Counted from the stretch's first letter, positions 1 through 12,800 are shown. The stretch: DNA of 64,000 bases from Echria macrotheca (GCA_030411725.1 MU839845.1:434001-498000), one strand, 5' to 3'. Notes: generated from the sequence alone by a model not told the origin. Numbers and translations are program-made.

Positions 1-877
1 GCTCGGTCCCCTCGGCGAGCAGCCACGGCAGATGATGCAAGGCAACCCCAACGTGATCCGCAGGGCTCGCTCAGCCACGGCTATGGAGCTTGGTCCATAC
101 CCGCAAAAGTCGCACTCGTGCCCGATTCCGTCTTGCGGTCGTCTCTTCAAGCGTCTCGAGCACCTTAAGCGGTAAGACCGGATTTTTCCTTTTTTCTGGT
201 CTTAAACTTTCTTTTGTCATTGATTACGCTCCTATCGGAGATCTGACCAAACTTCCAGGCATGTGAGAACACATACACAAGAGAGACCCTACATCTGCCC
301 TCATTGTAGCAAAGCTTTCTCCCGATCAGACAACCTAGCACAGTATGCCCCAACCTTTCCTTGTTGTATCATTTTCCTTTACCGTGAACGGAAACAAGCT
401 GTTGTGCGTGTGCGGTTTCACCGACCAATCCACCATTCAAGACATACATGCAACTCAATTCAGACACGCAATTTGCCGAAAAAGTCACCACACAGCGACA
501 GCATTGCACAGCGTCCCAAACCGACCAAGGTTATCGTCATGCGGAAGAGATGCAGGGGCTAACAAGCTATTCGTAATAGACACAAGCGCACGCACGATCG
601 CGGCGAGGGCGGCGAGGGACCCTTCAACTCAGGGGAAGAAGAGGAAGATTACTCTGGCGAGGATCAACTCGGATCCCTCGAGGAGGCTTCACCGACTTCG
701 GATACGGGCTACGTTCCTTCATCTCTGAACGGAGCGATGAACGACAACGGGTCATCATCGACGATTAGCCCAACGACGACCATGATGCAAACACCGGCCT
801 TCAACAGCCTGCAGACGCTGAGCATGCCCATGACGATTAGCCAACCACAAGCCATCAATGCTGGAGGCATGATGTGA
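1..877 (+). CDS. ste12: Ste12-type transcription factor, C-terminal part (5' end outside window)
   Basis: Three exons are visible: 1-171 (reading from base 2, truncated at the window edge), 259-342 and 580-877. Spliced, they encode two C2H2 fingers: C-x4-C-x12-H-x3-H, beginning CPIPSCGRLFKRLEHLKR, then C-x2-C-x12-H-x3-H, beginning CPHCSKAFSRSDNLAQ. An acidic, Ser/Thr-rich tail ends in GGMM. The block RRARSATAMELGPYPQKSHS before the fingers is characteristic of Ste12 of filamentous ascomycetes. There Ste12 acts in the nucleus below the Fus3/Kss1-type MAP kinase and controls mating, hyphal fusion and, in pathogens, host penetration. The N-terminal homeodomain-like STE region lies outside the window. 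Splice phases are 2 at both introns, so the 84-nt middle exon can be skipped without losing frame. The second intron (237 nt) is long for this window. Family assignment is very likely. Confidence 0.9.
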
Positions 878-2782
878 AGTGGTGTTGGTCTCCTGGCTGC
901 TGTGTACGGGCTATGGCGCGAGTGGCTTTTTGCTAGTTCTGGTTTTAATCGGGGAGGGAGGGGTGGTTATCAGCATGACTTTTTTCGATTGGAGACAAGT
1001 CGTCCTTTTCTGGACCAAGACTTGTGGTCGCTGGTTTGGTTATTCTTTTTCATTGTTCCACTCAGCAGCCGCTTTTTTTTCATCGTCTTTGCGACATGGT
1101 ACATTGCGCCTGCACGGTCTGGCAAAAGATGCATCATCACATGATAGAGCTGAGGCACAGCAGCAGTCTTTTTTTTTATTCTTCTGCGGTTGTTTTTTTT
1201 TGCGCCCTCGGAGGGTTTGGTCACCGCGTTTCTCGCGCATGATGGGAAAGAGAAGGAGAAGAAAAAGAGGAGCACGAGGGACATTTTTGTATATATAGCC
1301 CTGATGCTTTCTTTTTTTGTGTGGGGATATCATGTATCTCTTGGGTGAACCAAACTCGGCTGGCGAGGGGGGTGGGACTGGGAAATGTGTGGAGTGTGTG
1401 TAGATACCATGAGTTGAGGAGTTTATGATAGGTGCAGCGTACATTTGTGCAAAAGTTTTGAAGTTTTTGTTTTTTGTGTTTGTGTGCAATTTTGTCATGG
1501 AGGTTTGGTTATGCTTTGTTTTCAGATTTGTCCTTGTGCTGCTTGTGCTCCACGGGTTAGACGAGAGCCATATTTCTGGACCTGCGGATATTCCGTAGAC
1601 AACAAGTAAGTGATGATAATACTGACTTGACAATGACCTTTGTGACTTTGTGAAATTGTGGACGTTGCATCGGCAGTTGTGTCTAAAGGGGGGACAATAG
1701 AAGGAGGGAGGGTGGTTGATTCTTTGGCCTGCCTTCACAGCGGTCTGCCGCTGGGTACTGGGAACTGGGAACTAGGTCGGGTGTGTAGGTATATCTGGTG
1801 TGGTTGCGTTAGGTACACAGGAGGCCGGCCGCGGATCAAGACCCGTCCGATTTGTTTCCTTGTCGGTCTGTCTCCTTACCGGGCCCCGGGTCGGATGGGG
1901 CTGCTTCGATGGGTATCTTACCTCCCTAGGTAGGGTCAAAAGGTGTCCGGCCGGCCGGGTTTATGGACCAGGCCGCAGCTCGGGGCCGGGGCTGGCTCTT
2001 TTCCCCTTTGTCTCGTTTCATAAGTGTGATTGGGATCATCACATGGCTAGACTAACTTTCTAAGAAACGGTGATGGCGGCGGTTAGGATTCCTAGGAGCT
2101 GCTCTCGGACGTATTCAGAGGTGTACCTAGCTAAGGTAGGTAGGTAAATCTGTCTGTCGTCTCCCATATGGTCTGGTCGGTCGTGGTGGTGGGTGGTGAG
2201 TAGGTATGACCACCCACGCAGGCGAACGGGGAGTCGTCGGGTTGGTTTATTACACAATCCAGAACACACAACAGTCCACAAGTCCGAGTCCTTGGTACAA
2301 TACAATCGCCCTTCCATGGGAATGTCGCACCCGTCGTCGTAATCTGTAATCTGTAATTCGTACATCGTGGCGGGCCATGGTGGTAACCGAGGAGGCAAAG
2401 AAGAAGAAGGAATGGGGGCTCTGGAAGGGGTGGTGTCCCGTCCCGTCCCGGATGTCATGTTCTGCACGACCGTCCGGTCCCAGCAAAAGCAAATTGTTTC
2501 CTTTGTGTGCTTGTGGATATATGGACGTGTGTGTGACAAGCCGCACTCTTACCCCGGATTTGGAAATGGATATGAATATGTGTGTATAATTTGTACTTGG
2601 ACACGTACACACGTACAGAGTTGCAAACAAAACTGCCCAAAAAAAACTGAAGGAATGTAGATATGGTCAGGTTATAAACGGTCACCACGGACAATATGTC
2701 CCATACCCCCTGGAGACCTAAAAAGGGGGGAGGAATAAAAAAGGTTGATGACCAAAAAAACAAAATAAGAGGAAAGAAACAT
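878..2782. other. ste12 3' flank, no gene seen
   Basis: About 1.9 kb without a convincing coding region. It holds several T-runs (near 1070, 1167 and 1193), a TG-rich stretch around 1390-1530 and a TAGGTA tract at 2123-2147. Open frames here, including a 232-residue one on the minus strand at 1040-1738, are Lys/Ser-rich and look like chance products of A/T runs. The left part is probably the ste12 3' UTR and terminator. Confidence 0.5.
2754..2765 (-). terminator. Pol III terminator of initiator tRNA
   Basis: On the minus strand a run of four T and then one of seven T lie 18 to 29 nt past the tRNA 3' end, the usual RNA polymerase III stop signal. Confidence 0.6.
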
Positions 2783-2854
2783 TAGCTCGAACTCGTTTCG
2801 ATCGAGTGACCTCCGGGTTATGAGCCCGGCGCGCTTCCGCTGCGCCATCGAGCT
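2783..2854 (-). tRNA. Initiator tRNA-Met (CAT)
   Basis: Read on the minus strand, the 72 nt fold as a standard cloverleaf without intron. The acceptor stem AGCTCGA pairs with TCGAGCT, with discriminator A. The D arm contains GGCGCAG, the anticodon loop reads CTCATAA (anticodon CAT), and the T-arm loop is ATCGAAA-like instead of TTCGA. The A1:T72 pair, the AT..AAA T-loop and the overall match to the yeast initiator (GGCGCAG.GGAAGCGCGC) mark it as the initiator rather than the elongator tRNA-Met. It delivers Met-tRNA to eIF2 for start-codon recognition. Pol III box A and box B are internal, and T-runs follow at 2762-2765 and 2754-2760. Confidence 0.93.
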
Positions 2855-2996
2855 TTTTGTCTCTTTTGATATTTCCTAGTCATCTCATTCTGCCTGAAAT
2901 ATCCGCTCTCCGAATCCACCCCCAACAAGGAATGAGTCATACATGCAAATGCGGTATCCCCCCAACCCTTTGCCACACTTCTGACCACAAAAAGCA

Positions 2997-5312
2997 CTAC
3001 GACGACACATTGAGAATATTCGACGTAAAACTCCAGTCGAAATCATCCATGAATGCATTCCAGTCGAACCGTTGGAACGGGTCAGCCAGCCCGAGATCGG
3101 CGTTGGGTCCTGCCCTTGTACCAGGTCCATCTTCTAATCGTATGTGTCAGTTTGATTTCTTCTGGTAGGGATAAAGAGCGACAAAGAGAGAGGGCAAAAA
3201 AACACGACTCACGCAATGTATCCATACCCTGCTGTTGCGCCGCCAGCAACTGCTGCTGCTGCGCCGTCGGATTCGGCGTCGACGCCGAGTCCCTGGCCTG
3301 CTCCACATCGCGCTTCCACCGCCTCAGACAGCCAAAAGTCAGGCTCGCCCCCAGCCGGTGGGTATACGACGACACGCCGGGGTCGGTGTCCGTCGTCCGC
3401 GGGATGTGGGCGCGCATGCTCCAGTACTTCTCGAGCATGTTGGTCACGCGCATGTGCAGGTCGCCCTCCTGCACCGAACAGATGCGCATGCCCCAGATGG
3501 CCTCCTTGATCAGCGCGTCGACCGTGTCCGCCTGGAAACCCTTGGTGTAGGCCGACAGGTGGACCGACATGACGACGCAGATGGCGCTCAGGAGTGTCCT
3601 GAAGACAAAATGGGGTGCGTAGTGCAGGAAGGCGGTCTCGCGGTGCAGACGTGTGGCTTGGTAGATGACGGCTTCGGCTGTGGTGTAGCATTTTATGAGG
3701 TTGCGCTTCAGCATTTCTTTGCTGTATCCTGGTAAGGGCATGAAGTAGTATGTCTGGATCTCTAGGAGGGTTGATAGGAGGGTTAAGTTGTCCAGATCTG
3801 TGGTACTAATGTCAGCAAGAGGCTTGATAATACCCAGGGAGGGAAGCTACCTGAATTATCAGGATACAATGTTCTTTGAACCATGGTATACTCGTCTTCC
3901 ATCTGGGCCACGAGGTGATGGGAGACACCTTGGGCCTCTTCTAATGAAGCGCACATAATTCGACTGACCCTATTCGAGAAGCGGGATGTCTCAAGGTGGA
4001 TGGCAAAGTACCGGGGTATAGGAAAGTGGCCGCTTCCATCGAGCATTGTATCGATGGTCTTGTTGAACAGCGAGCTGGACGACGGACATCCCATGTAGGC
4101 CGAGACACTAGCGGGGTGAGTTATGTACAACCGAATAGGAAGACAGACCTACCGATGACTTATTATAGCACATCCGGCCCAAGTATAGGTTGCCTCTTCG
4201 TCTGTGTCTTTCTTGGTGCACATGGCCCCCTTAAACTCCCAGTGACCACCCTCGCCGGTATGCAGACCCGTCAGAAAGGACGAATTCATGGCGATTCCGG
4301 CAAATATGAGAGACGGATCAGACAGGAAACGGATGGTTGGAAAGGGCCATGTCGCCAGGAGGAGAAGAGAGTTGATGATGGGCAGCCGCAAAGGGGGTTG
4401 GGATACTGAACTCCATATCTCGGGCAACAAAGAGTCTATCAGGAACTGGAAGACGGTGTCATCTCTGGCAAAGCGACGACATGCCGTCATGATAATGGCC
4501 CAGAACAGGACCGGGCCGCGTTTGTAGACGGCATCGGGTTCTCTGTTTCTTACTATCGGCAGATAGGGGTGGAAGTGCTCAAAGTATCTGTACAACTATA
4601 TGAGCGGGTTACATCCGAGTTTGAAGGGAGATAACACCAACTTGTCAAAGTAGTAGTTTATCTCCTCGCTCGAGAACACACGCGAGTTCAGAGCCCGGGG
4701 CTCGGCGGGGCGAGCGGGTGTGGGGGGCAGCTGAGGACCCAGGACGGCCTCAGGCAACGGCGGCGGCTGGGTCGAGGCCGAAATGTCGCTCTGCAGGCCA
4801 AACGGGCGAGGACGAGTAAAGAGCGGAGGCACAGCAGGCGCCGGAGCGGTGACGGGCAGAAAGGAGTCGCTCAGCGACGGTTGGGGGGGAAGGTGCGGCC
4901 GAGGCAGGTGTATCGGGCCGCGGACAGGAGGCAGCTCTGGCGGCAGCGACGACAGCATGGGCCGGGGAGCTACGGCATCTTTGATGGTCTGCACTTCGGC
5001 GGCGAGCTCCTCCAGCTTGCTGCGCCGTGACGTGCGCTTGTAGCCCTTGTCGACAACACAATGCAGCTCGAGCTTGGAGCACCGCAGACAGGGCTTATTG
5101 GGCGTGAGACTGGCATTGCACTTGACCTGTGATTCGGTCAGTGTGTCTCCTCAAAGTGACGGGGGGCAGGGAGCATCCCGGACCTTGGCGTCGCGGCACC
5201 GAACACAGGCCGTGTTGCGTCTGATCCGGGTCGGCTCGTTTGTCCGCGTCGGTCCCGGCGTGTCCTGGCCGGTTGGCGGCGATTCGTCCGTGTCGCCCGA
5301 TGGCGCCATCAT
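2997..5312 (-). CDS. Zn2Cys6 fungal-type transcription factor
   Basis: Six exons in minus order: 5312-5184, 5126-4638, 4595-4153, 4107-3851, 3797-3213, 3133-2997. They give 679 aa. All joins keep frame; introns are 42 to 79 nt. The N-terminal zinc cluster has Cys at 36, 39, 46, 56, 59 and 66 (C-x2-C-x6-C-x9-C-x2-C-x6-C), split by the first intron. A basic linker with a short coiled-coil-like segment follows (SKLEELAAEVQTIKD), then a Pro-rich spacer. The middle-homology region contains YFDKLLYRYFEHFHPYLPIV, typical of fungal-specific regulators and resembling War1-like proteins. The C terminus is acidic and aromatic (FDWNAFMDDFDWSF), a likely activation segment. It should bind CGG-type sites in the nucleus; the target pathway is unknown. 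It is divergent from TTI1, with 344 bp between the two start codons. War1 kinship is only a guess. Confidence 0.85.
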
Positions 5313-5656
5313 GATAGCAAGGGCCGCCGAGAGACTGCTGCCGGCTCCTCACGTCAGACAAGACATGGCCAGCGCAATCAGGGCGCCGGGAAAAGGCCAA
5401 AAGGACACTCGCGATGCGGTTGCAAAGCGACGCCGGACAGCATTTTGCCGAAACGGCCGCGAGGGGGCGTCACGTGCTCTCGCACAATGCCTGCCGTCTG
5501 CCGTGCTGCTGCTGTGTGCTGACTGCCGTTTGTCACCATCCTTGGCGGCGAGGTCGCCCGAACACCCCGAACACGGCAAAATTGTTAACGACTCGGAAAC
5601 AAACGAAACAGCACCACGAGTCCACGATCGGTCAACCATGAGTAATTTTCCACATC
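5313..5656. promoter_or_regulatory. Divergent promoter between the Zn2Cys6 regulator and TTI1
   Basis: This 344-bp GC-rich spacer separates two start codons on opposite strands, so it must hold both promoters. It contains a perfect E-box CACGTG at 5471-5476 inside GCGTCACGTGCTC. No TATA box is evident. No coding sequence is supported. Confidence 0.55.
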
Positions 5657-8600
5657 ATGGCCACCGCTGAGCCATCCGCACGTCGGACTCAGTTCTTCCA
5701 GGAGGTTTGTTTCCAGCCGGTTTTCAAGATTTCGGCAGGCTGAGCTGACTTGGTTGCAGCTCAAGGCACTTTGTGTTCCGCTCAGTCAATTGGTGCTTCG
5801 CGCCCAGGACACCACACCCCAGGATGCCGCGGATGCTCTTCGTCTTGTTCAGTCACTCACCACCGCCTGGACCGCTCAAGTGAGCCGAGATCCGTCTATA
5901 CTGGACGAGAAGCTGGCCAGCTACGTCTTCTTCCCCATCTCACACCTGCTGCGCAAACAAGACCAGTACCCCGTCCGCGTCATCGAAGCCGTCATTCGTC
6001 TCATCGGTGCTCTCGCTCAACATGGCTGGAAGACAAAAGTCTCGGCCGATCTTTCCCAGCAGCTTCTCTTATTTCTCTCCTTCACACTAGGCGGTGCCTC
6101 TGGCCAGACCAAGAAACGGGACTTGCCGGAAGAAACCGTGCTGGAGACATTTCGCGCCCTCGGCGCCGTCATAACAGCCGTCGGTGCCTCGGCCGCCCTT
6201 GCCCCGTCGTCCCCCGATGGTGACCAGGTTATTCCCGCGCTAGGCCATAGTGTCACGGTTGCGTTCGATGCCGTCGCCGAGGGAGTCCCGCCCTTGATCC
6301 AGCTGGAAGCTCTCTACTGTATTCAGGCGGCCTTTTCAGTCGTCAAAGATAATACCATCTTGGCCCAGTTCTTGCCCGGGACTGTCTCCTGCCTCAATAA
6401 GCTACTTTCTCCCCCAGTTGCGCAAAAAACCCAACGGAGGGTGCTCATAGCCGCGTTGGGAGTACTGCAGACTGTGTTGATCAACGTCCTGGGAGACTTG
6501 CACATCCGGGGGGTCTTGAAGCAACGAGAGCTGGAGCAAGCTCAACAGAAGCCAAGAGAGTCCTCGGGCGATTCCAAGGAATCAAAGCTTCGCATCGAGC
6601 TCACTCCTTCGTGGCTCACAGCGACTGCTTCCCAGGTCAAAATCGCCTTGTCATCCATCCTGCGGCTACGGAACCATGAGTTTGAAGATGTTCAACAGGC
6701 CCTTGACAGGCTTTGCATAGCGCTTCTGGATGAGTGTCATCGATCGCTCGCTGAGTGCCAGCCGATCCTTGTCGAGACGGCCATGGCGCTAGAAGACGAG
6801 CAATCACAGTCTCCGCTGCAAACTAGCCTCCGAGATCTCGTCGCCGTGTACCCTGAGCTTGGGGAAAACGTCAAGCTGGCTCTGTACGGTTGGGTGTCAA
6901 GTTTGCCCCGTGTGATGCAGTGCAATGATGACCGCGTCAAGCAGATCGCTGTCAGGAACATCCTAAGGGGTAGTAAACATGCTGCGTCGCTGCAGCTCGA
7001 CTCTTCCACCCTGGAAGACTCGCTTGCCGACTCGCTGAGAGACAGTCTTGTGGTGCTTGTCAAGGGCTCGAAGCCATCCCGGATACAGGAAAATCCCGGT
7101 ACGGATCTTGCGCTGTCGTCGTCCGCCGTCTCAGACGCTGGAATGGGGGTATTCACACCCGTGCTTCTCGAGAACGAAGGGCAAAAGGCCACCAGGGGAG
7201 AAATCATGACATTAATATCTAATATCAGCTCCACGACCCAACAAGTGAGGCTTGCCACTTCGATGATGGCCTACGTCAGGGATGTCGACGGCATAGATCA
7301 GATCGCTTCATACTGGCTCGCTTTTGAACTCATCAAAGCCAGCTACGCACGTTCGTCAGATCTTGATGAGCTGCTCGATTTCTCCAATCTGGATGAGACC
7401 AAAGGCCAGGAGGAAGCATTCCAGGAGCTCTTTGACTTTTCAACATCCATCTTGTCTTCGCACAGCGACATGGTTGTTGTCGACTGGAGGCTGGAAGCCA
7501 TTGCTCTCGAGGTTACGGCATTTTCGGCGACTCGAATGAAGTCCGACTTTCGCCCGGAGCTCATTGACGTGCTCTACCCAGTTGCGACATTCCTGGGCTC
7601 CCCGAACCCGCAGCTGCGGAGCCATGCGATCACCACACTCAACATTCTAGCGGCATCTTGTGGCTACCGAGACGTCTCCGAACTCATCGTCGACAACGCC
7701 GACTACATGGTCAACTCTGTGTCGCTTCGACTAAACACGTTCGACATCTCGCCAACGTCGACCAAGGTCCTGAAAATGATGATTCACCTCACCGGGCCCA
7801 GGCTGGTGCCGTTTCTGGACGATGTCGTTGCGGCCGTATTTGCAGCGTTGGACAACTACCACGGCTATCCTGTCCTTGTCGAGAGCTTGTTCTCGGTATT
7901 GTCGGAGGTGGTCACACAGGGTGTCAAGTCGGATGCGCTTCTGTTGGAAGATGGAACTCCGAGAGCCGTCGACCACCGCAAAAGGAGGCCTGTCCATCTC
8001 GGGATGAAGGACATCCTGGACTTTTTGGAGAGGCGGAGAAAAAAGAGGAAGCAGAGGGAGGACGAAGCCGAATTAATACAGGGACACCCCAAGGAGCCAT
8101 GGGGGCCGGAGAAAAGTGAGGCGAAATCTTTGCTAGACAAGTTGGAAAATCCGGACGAGGACGAAGACGAGCCGGAAACTGCGGTGGAAGAAACGCAAAA
8201 GACCAGTACACCGACTTACACCCTTCTGTCTCGGGTGTTGACCCTCACTCAGCACTACCTGACTTCACCAACGCCGACCCTCCGTAAATCACTTCTCGAC
8301 CTGGTGGCTACCGTCAGTCCGGCGTTGGCGCCGGATGAGAATACCTTTCTCCCGCTCATCAACGCCGTCTGGCCGGTGGTCATCACCCGTCTACATGACT
8401 CCGAGCCGTTTGTGGTGATTGCGGCATGCAAAGCCCTGGCCGCTTTGTGCTCAGCGGCCGGTGACTTTCTGGCAAGCCGTTTCAAGACGGAGTGGTCATC
8501 GGGTCTGGCGAAGTGGTTCAAAAAGATCCGCGATGACGCCGCGAGAGCCAAGGGGGCAAGCAAAGGCGGCAAAGCGACGGTCATTAGCCACAGTTCCAAG

Positions 8601-8960
8601 GGCGGGATTCTGATTCCCGGACGGGTGGGAACCGGGGAGCGACCCGACGGGAAACTGGTTTATAGCCCGGCAACGATAAGTTCAACTTCGTCCGGGCTGG
8701 GTCGGTTCTCGCAGGCGTCACAGGTCTGGGATGCGGCGGTAGATATGCTGGCGGCGATTGTGGAGAATGTGCGGGTGGACGACGACATGTTTGATGAGAT
8801 TTTGGACCTGGTGGGCGATGTTTTCCCGAGGAATGAGCGGCTCCGGGAGGCGTTGGAGGTGGTCAACGCCGATGCTGTCTGGCTGGCATTGTATGAGCGG
8901 GGACTGGTGAGTCCCGGGCCAGTGCCAGTTATGGAAGGGGTTGAGTTTGCCCAGAAATAG
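5657..8960 (+). CDS. tti1: TTI1, HEAT-repeat subunit of the TEL2-TTI1-TTI2 complex
   Basis: Two exons, 5657-5704 and 5760-8960, give 1082 aa. The start ATG encodes MATAEPSARRTQFFQE, which joins in phase 0 to LKALCVPLSQLVL. The N-terminal block (YVFFPISHLLRK, then VIEAVIRLIGALAQHGW) and the alpha-helical HEAT-like repeats through the whole length match fungal TTI1. A charged linker (EDEAELIQGHPKEPWGPEKS and an Asp/Glu run) interrupts the C-terminal third, as in homologs. TTI1 works with TEL2, TTI2 and Hsp90 to fold and stabilise PIKK kinases (TOR, ATM and ATR types). The length fits the family (about 1050-1100 aa). The intron is 55 nt. The identification rests on remembered family motifs. Confidence 0.8.
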
Positions 8961-9855
8961 CGGCACTGTGATCCCATAGTCTGTAGATAATCCAGTATGA
9001 AACATATTGCGGGTCAAGTAAACAGTCTACGTACACATGGGTAGCTCGTGGAGGGTCACGCTGAGTTGGTTGCCTTTAAATTCCACGTTGTTGAAAGCCT
9101 TCCTCTTTCGTGCTGCTTTTCTACACAATGCGTCACTCGAAGAGGTGAGTATGCCAGGTTGACAGACGTAGAAGTAATGTGGCTGTCCTTATCTAGATCA
9201 TGACTTGCCATATCACTACTCACCGGTGTTAGGCATCTTGAGGTTGGGCGCAGACAACGGCCTTTTTGTCTGGAAACGCAAGTGCCACTTCAGTCTGCAT
9301 AAACATTGCACATTTGCGACAACTGCAATGGAACGGGATAAATGGAAGCGTGACTCGAAATAAATGCAGAATAATAATCAACGGCGTCAACACGTGGCTG
9401 AGCACCGAATTCGTGTTGCCAGGGCACAGCGGCACATGGCAGACGAGTCACTTGTCAATGGAAAAGGAGTGGTGCCTAACAGACTAAACCGCAACAGTGA
9501 AGAAATCCGAATACAGTGGCCACTGCCAGCTGGCCCCACCTGGATGGCGGGGTGTCAGCTTGACGTTTCGCATCGCGACTTGGCATTATCCGGGGTTTGC
9601 AGAGAGTCAAACAGTCTGGTACCTGAAAGCACAACTCACGAATCTGTTGTCTTGCCCGACCGGCCCAGCACGATATAATTTCAGTCTGGCCATGCGATAT
9701 CTCACATAGCGACCTACCTCGGCGCCTTTTTCCCTCCTCGATGCACTGAACCGGTCGCGGCCAATCGCTCGAACGAACAGCCAACGAGCTGCGCCCTCGC
9801 CCGACCACTCCCCCCTCGATCGACCGTCCACGTCCTCCGCTGAAGAATACACACC
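8961..9855. other. TTI1-kinase intergenic region
   Basis: About 0.9 kb with no supported gene. The right part is the kinase promoter and leader, with a CCAAT motif at 9760-9764 and C-rich leader sequence just before the ATG at 9856. A CACGTG occurs near 9390. Confidence 0.4.
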
Positions 9856-12800
9856 ATGGCTTCCTACGGCCAGGCGGTGCCGGCGGCGCCGAGGCCGGGA
9901 GCAGCATACGGGGCTGGCTACACAGCGCCCATGGCCATGGTGCCGCCCACCGCCCCGGCCGGAACCTTTGCGCCCGGCACCAAGATCCAGTGCGGCAGCC
10001 ACCGGGTCGTGATTCAGAAATACCTGTCCGAGGGCGGCTTCGCCCACGTCTACCTCGTCAAGATGCCGTCGCCCATCAACGGCACCGACCAGGCCGTCCT
10101 GAAACGCGTGGCCGTGCCGGACAAGGAGTCGCTGCGGGCGATGCGCACCGAGGTCGAGACCATGAAGCGCCTCAAGGGCCACAAGGCCATCGTGACGTAC
10201 ATCGACTCGCACGCTTCCGAGCTACGGGGTGGCGGCTACGAGGTTTTTCTGCTGATGGAGTACTGCAACGGCGGCGGCCTGATCGACTTTATGAACACGC
10301 GGCTACAACACCGGCTGACAGAACCTGAGATCCTAAACATCTTTGCCGACGTGGCCGAGGGCGTCGCCTGCATGCACTACCTCAAGCCGCCGCTGCTGCA
10401 CCGCGACCTCAAGGTGGAAAACGTGCTGATCACCACGACGGGGTCGACGCGCAAGTTCAAGCTCTGTGATTTTGGGTCGGCCGCGCCCCCGCGCCCGGCG
10501 CCGACGACGGCGGCCGAGTGCCGGTTGATGGACGAGGACGTGCAGAAGCACACGACCATGCAGTATCGAAGTCCGGAGATGATCGATGTGTACCGGAAGC
10601 AGCCGATCGACGAGAAGTCAGACATCTGGGCCCTGGGCGTGTTGCTGTACAAGCTCTGCTACTATACGACCCCTTTTGAGGAGCAGGGCCAGCTCGCCAT
10701 CCTCAACGCCAGCTACAAGTTCCCCAGCTATCCCGTCTTCTCGGACAGACTAAAAAAACTGATTGGTGAGTGCCGATGACCGGGCGCGGTTGTTATACTG
10801 ACAAAATTCCAGCCTGGATGCTGCGCGAGAACCAGCAGGCCAGGCCGAATATCTACCAGGCGCTCAAGGAAGCCTGCTCCATGCAGGGACGGGAGCCGCC
10901 CGTAAAAGATGTAAGTCGGCCGCTGACCTGGGTCGTGGCTCAAAGCTTACGCCTGCGCAAGATCTACACGGGGAAGCCGCAGCCCGAAGTGCCATCTAAG
11001 TCTGATCACGGCAAGCCTGTCGTCGTCGGGGCCGTGTTCTCGCCGCAGTCGGCGAATCAGCAGCCTGTCATTCCCGAGGTCGAGCGTATGCGTCGCGGGA
11101 GACCGACTACCTCTCAGCCGGCGCCTCAGCCGTCACAGCAACCGAAAAAGAATCCGTCGCCTGCCAAGGTTACGAATGGAGATCCATTTGCAGCACTGGA
11201 TTCCAAAATTGTGGTGAAAGGGGATGAGTTGTCATCGCGGTTTCCCACTCTGGATCAGTTCTCTATCCTTCATGACCATGGGGCCAAGTTTGAGTTTGAC
11301 AGTACCGTGACGAGCTCGCAGCCAAAGGACCTGTCCCAGAGGGTGGCCGAGAGGTTGGTGGATGATGTTTTCCAGGTACGGTCAACTCCAGAGCTGGCGA
11401 CGCAGAGGCAATCGGCCGATCTCAGCCGGCCAGTCCCACCGGTTTCTGAGCCACAGCGGGTTTCACCTCCGCTGAAGGCAGCCTCGGCGCCTCCGCCGAA
11501 GCCAACAGAGATGAGCCGTGCCTCAGCCATTATATCAAGTACTCCGGAGTTGAAAGCCATATCGCAAACGTCCAAGCCGTATCAACCAGGTCCGGAGAGG
11601 CCTACCATGGTTTCGACCGGGACCATGACCACCCCACCGCCGGAAACGCAGGCCCAATACCAAATTTACCGGTTTCCGGCCGACGATCGTCGAGCGTCCA
11701 GTCTTCCCAGACAGGATGCGCCACCCGAAGGATCTAGCTCGCCTCGGATTGGTGCTACCGGGTCACGCACTCCATCGTTGCCGCAGTCACAACCTGGACA
11801 TATCCGACATTCATCTTCGTCAAGGCCGTCATTAGAAGGTGGGCGGCCTAATTTGGATCTGCTGGAGCCGAGCAAACCGAGGGCGATGGCATCTCGGCCA
11901 CGACCTGTCAGCACGCACCTCGAGTCGAATATCGACTTTCTCCGTGAAAGGGAAGCAGCCGTCAAGCCGAGTATCTCCCCCGGACATCCGTCGCCGCGAT
12001 ACTCGGCCGATAAAGACCTGCCGATGCCTCCAGGCGAAGAGGAAACCAATATTGAGTCTAACGTAGAGTTTCTGCGAGCCATGGAAGGGTCCGACTCGAA
12101 AAAGGACGGGCGCGGGAAGCACATCAAACGATCTAGTCTTACCTCGCTCGGCGCCGGGACCAAGAATATCCTGGCCGGCCGATTCGGCGACGCCTTCAAG
12201 CGCTTCGAGGGAGGCGGGCCGCCGCCACCGCGGACTCCGTCGCCGCTGAAAGATCTCGAGCGGCGCGACCTCACGCCCATTGCGGGGTCCGAGGCGACCG
12301 ACGGGCGAAGCGATGATGGCCAGCGTGATTATGAAGATATGACCCCCGAGATGCGCCGGGAGCAAGAGGCAAGGATGCTCGCGCAGGAGGAGGCCCGTGT
12401 CGCCGCCGCCAAGGCCGAATACAGGGAACGGGTTGCGCAGCGGAATACCACGGGGCCGCCGACGCCGCTGCCGAAGAGCATCGGGGGCGTGCCGAGGGCC
12501 GTGTCGATCCAGAATAAAGTGCAGAGTTTGCTGGACGAGTCGAACCGGTCGGCGGTGAACGTCACCCGCACGGCGCAGGGGTACGGTCAGTACACGGATG
12601 CGCCTGTTCCTGTGTCTGCGCCCGCGCCCGCGCCGGCGAGGACGGGCCCGGCGATACCGAGGAAACCGATTGGGAGTTCCGGGGCGGCGTTTGAGAATGT
12701 GTCGAGGGTGGGCGCGTCGACGACGGGGAGGGGTGGGTTGCAGACGGGGATTACAGGGAGGCCGGCGGCGCCGCCTAAGCCGGTGCATCTGAATAAGAGT

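Noticed and set aside
1040..1738. 232-codon open frame on the minus strand
   Set aside because: Lys, Asn and Thr runs come from T-runs and TG repeats of the ste12 3' flank; no protein-like pattern.
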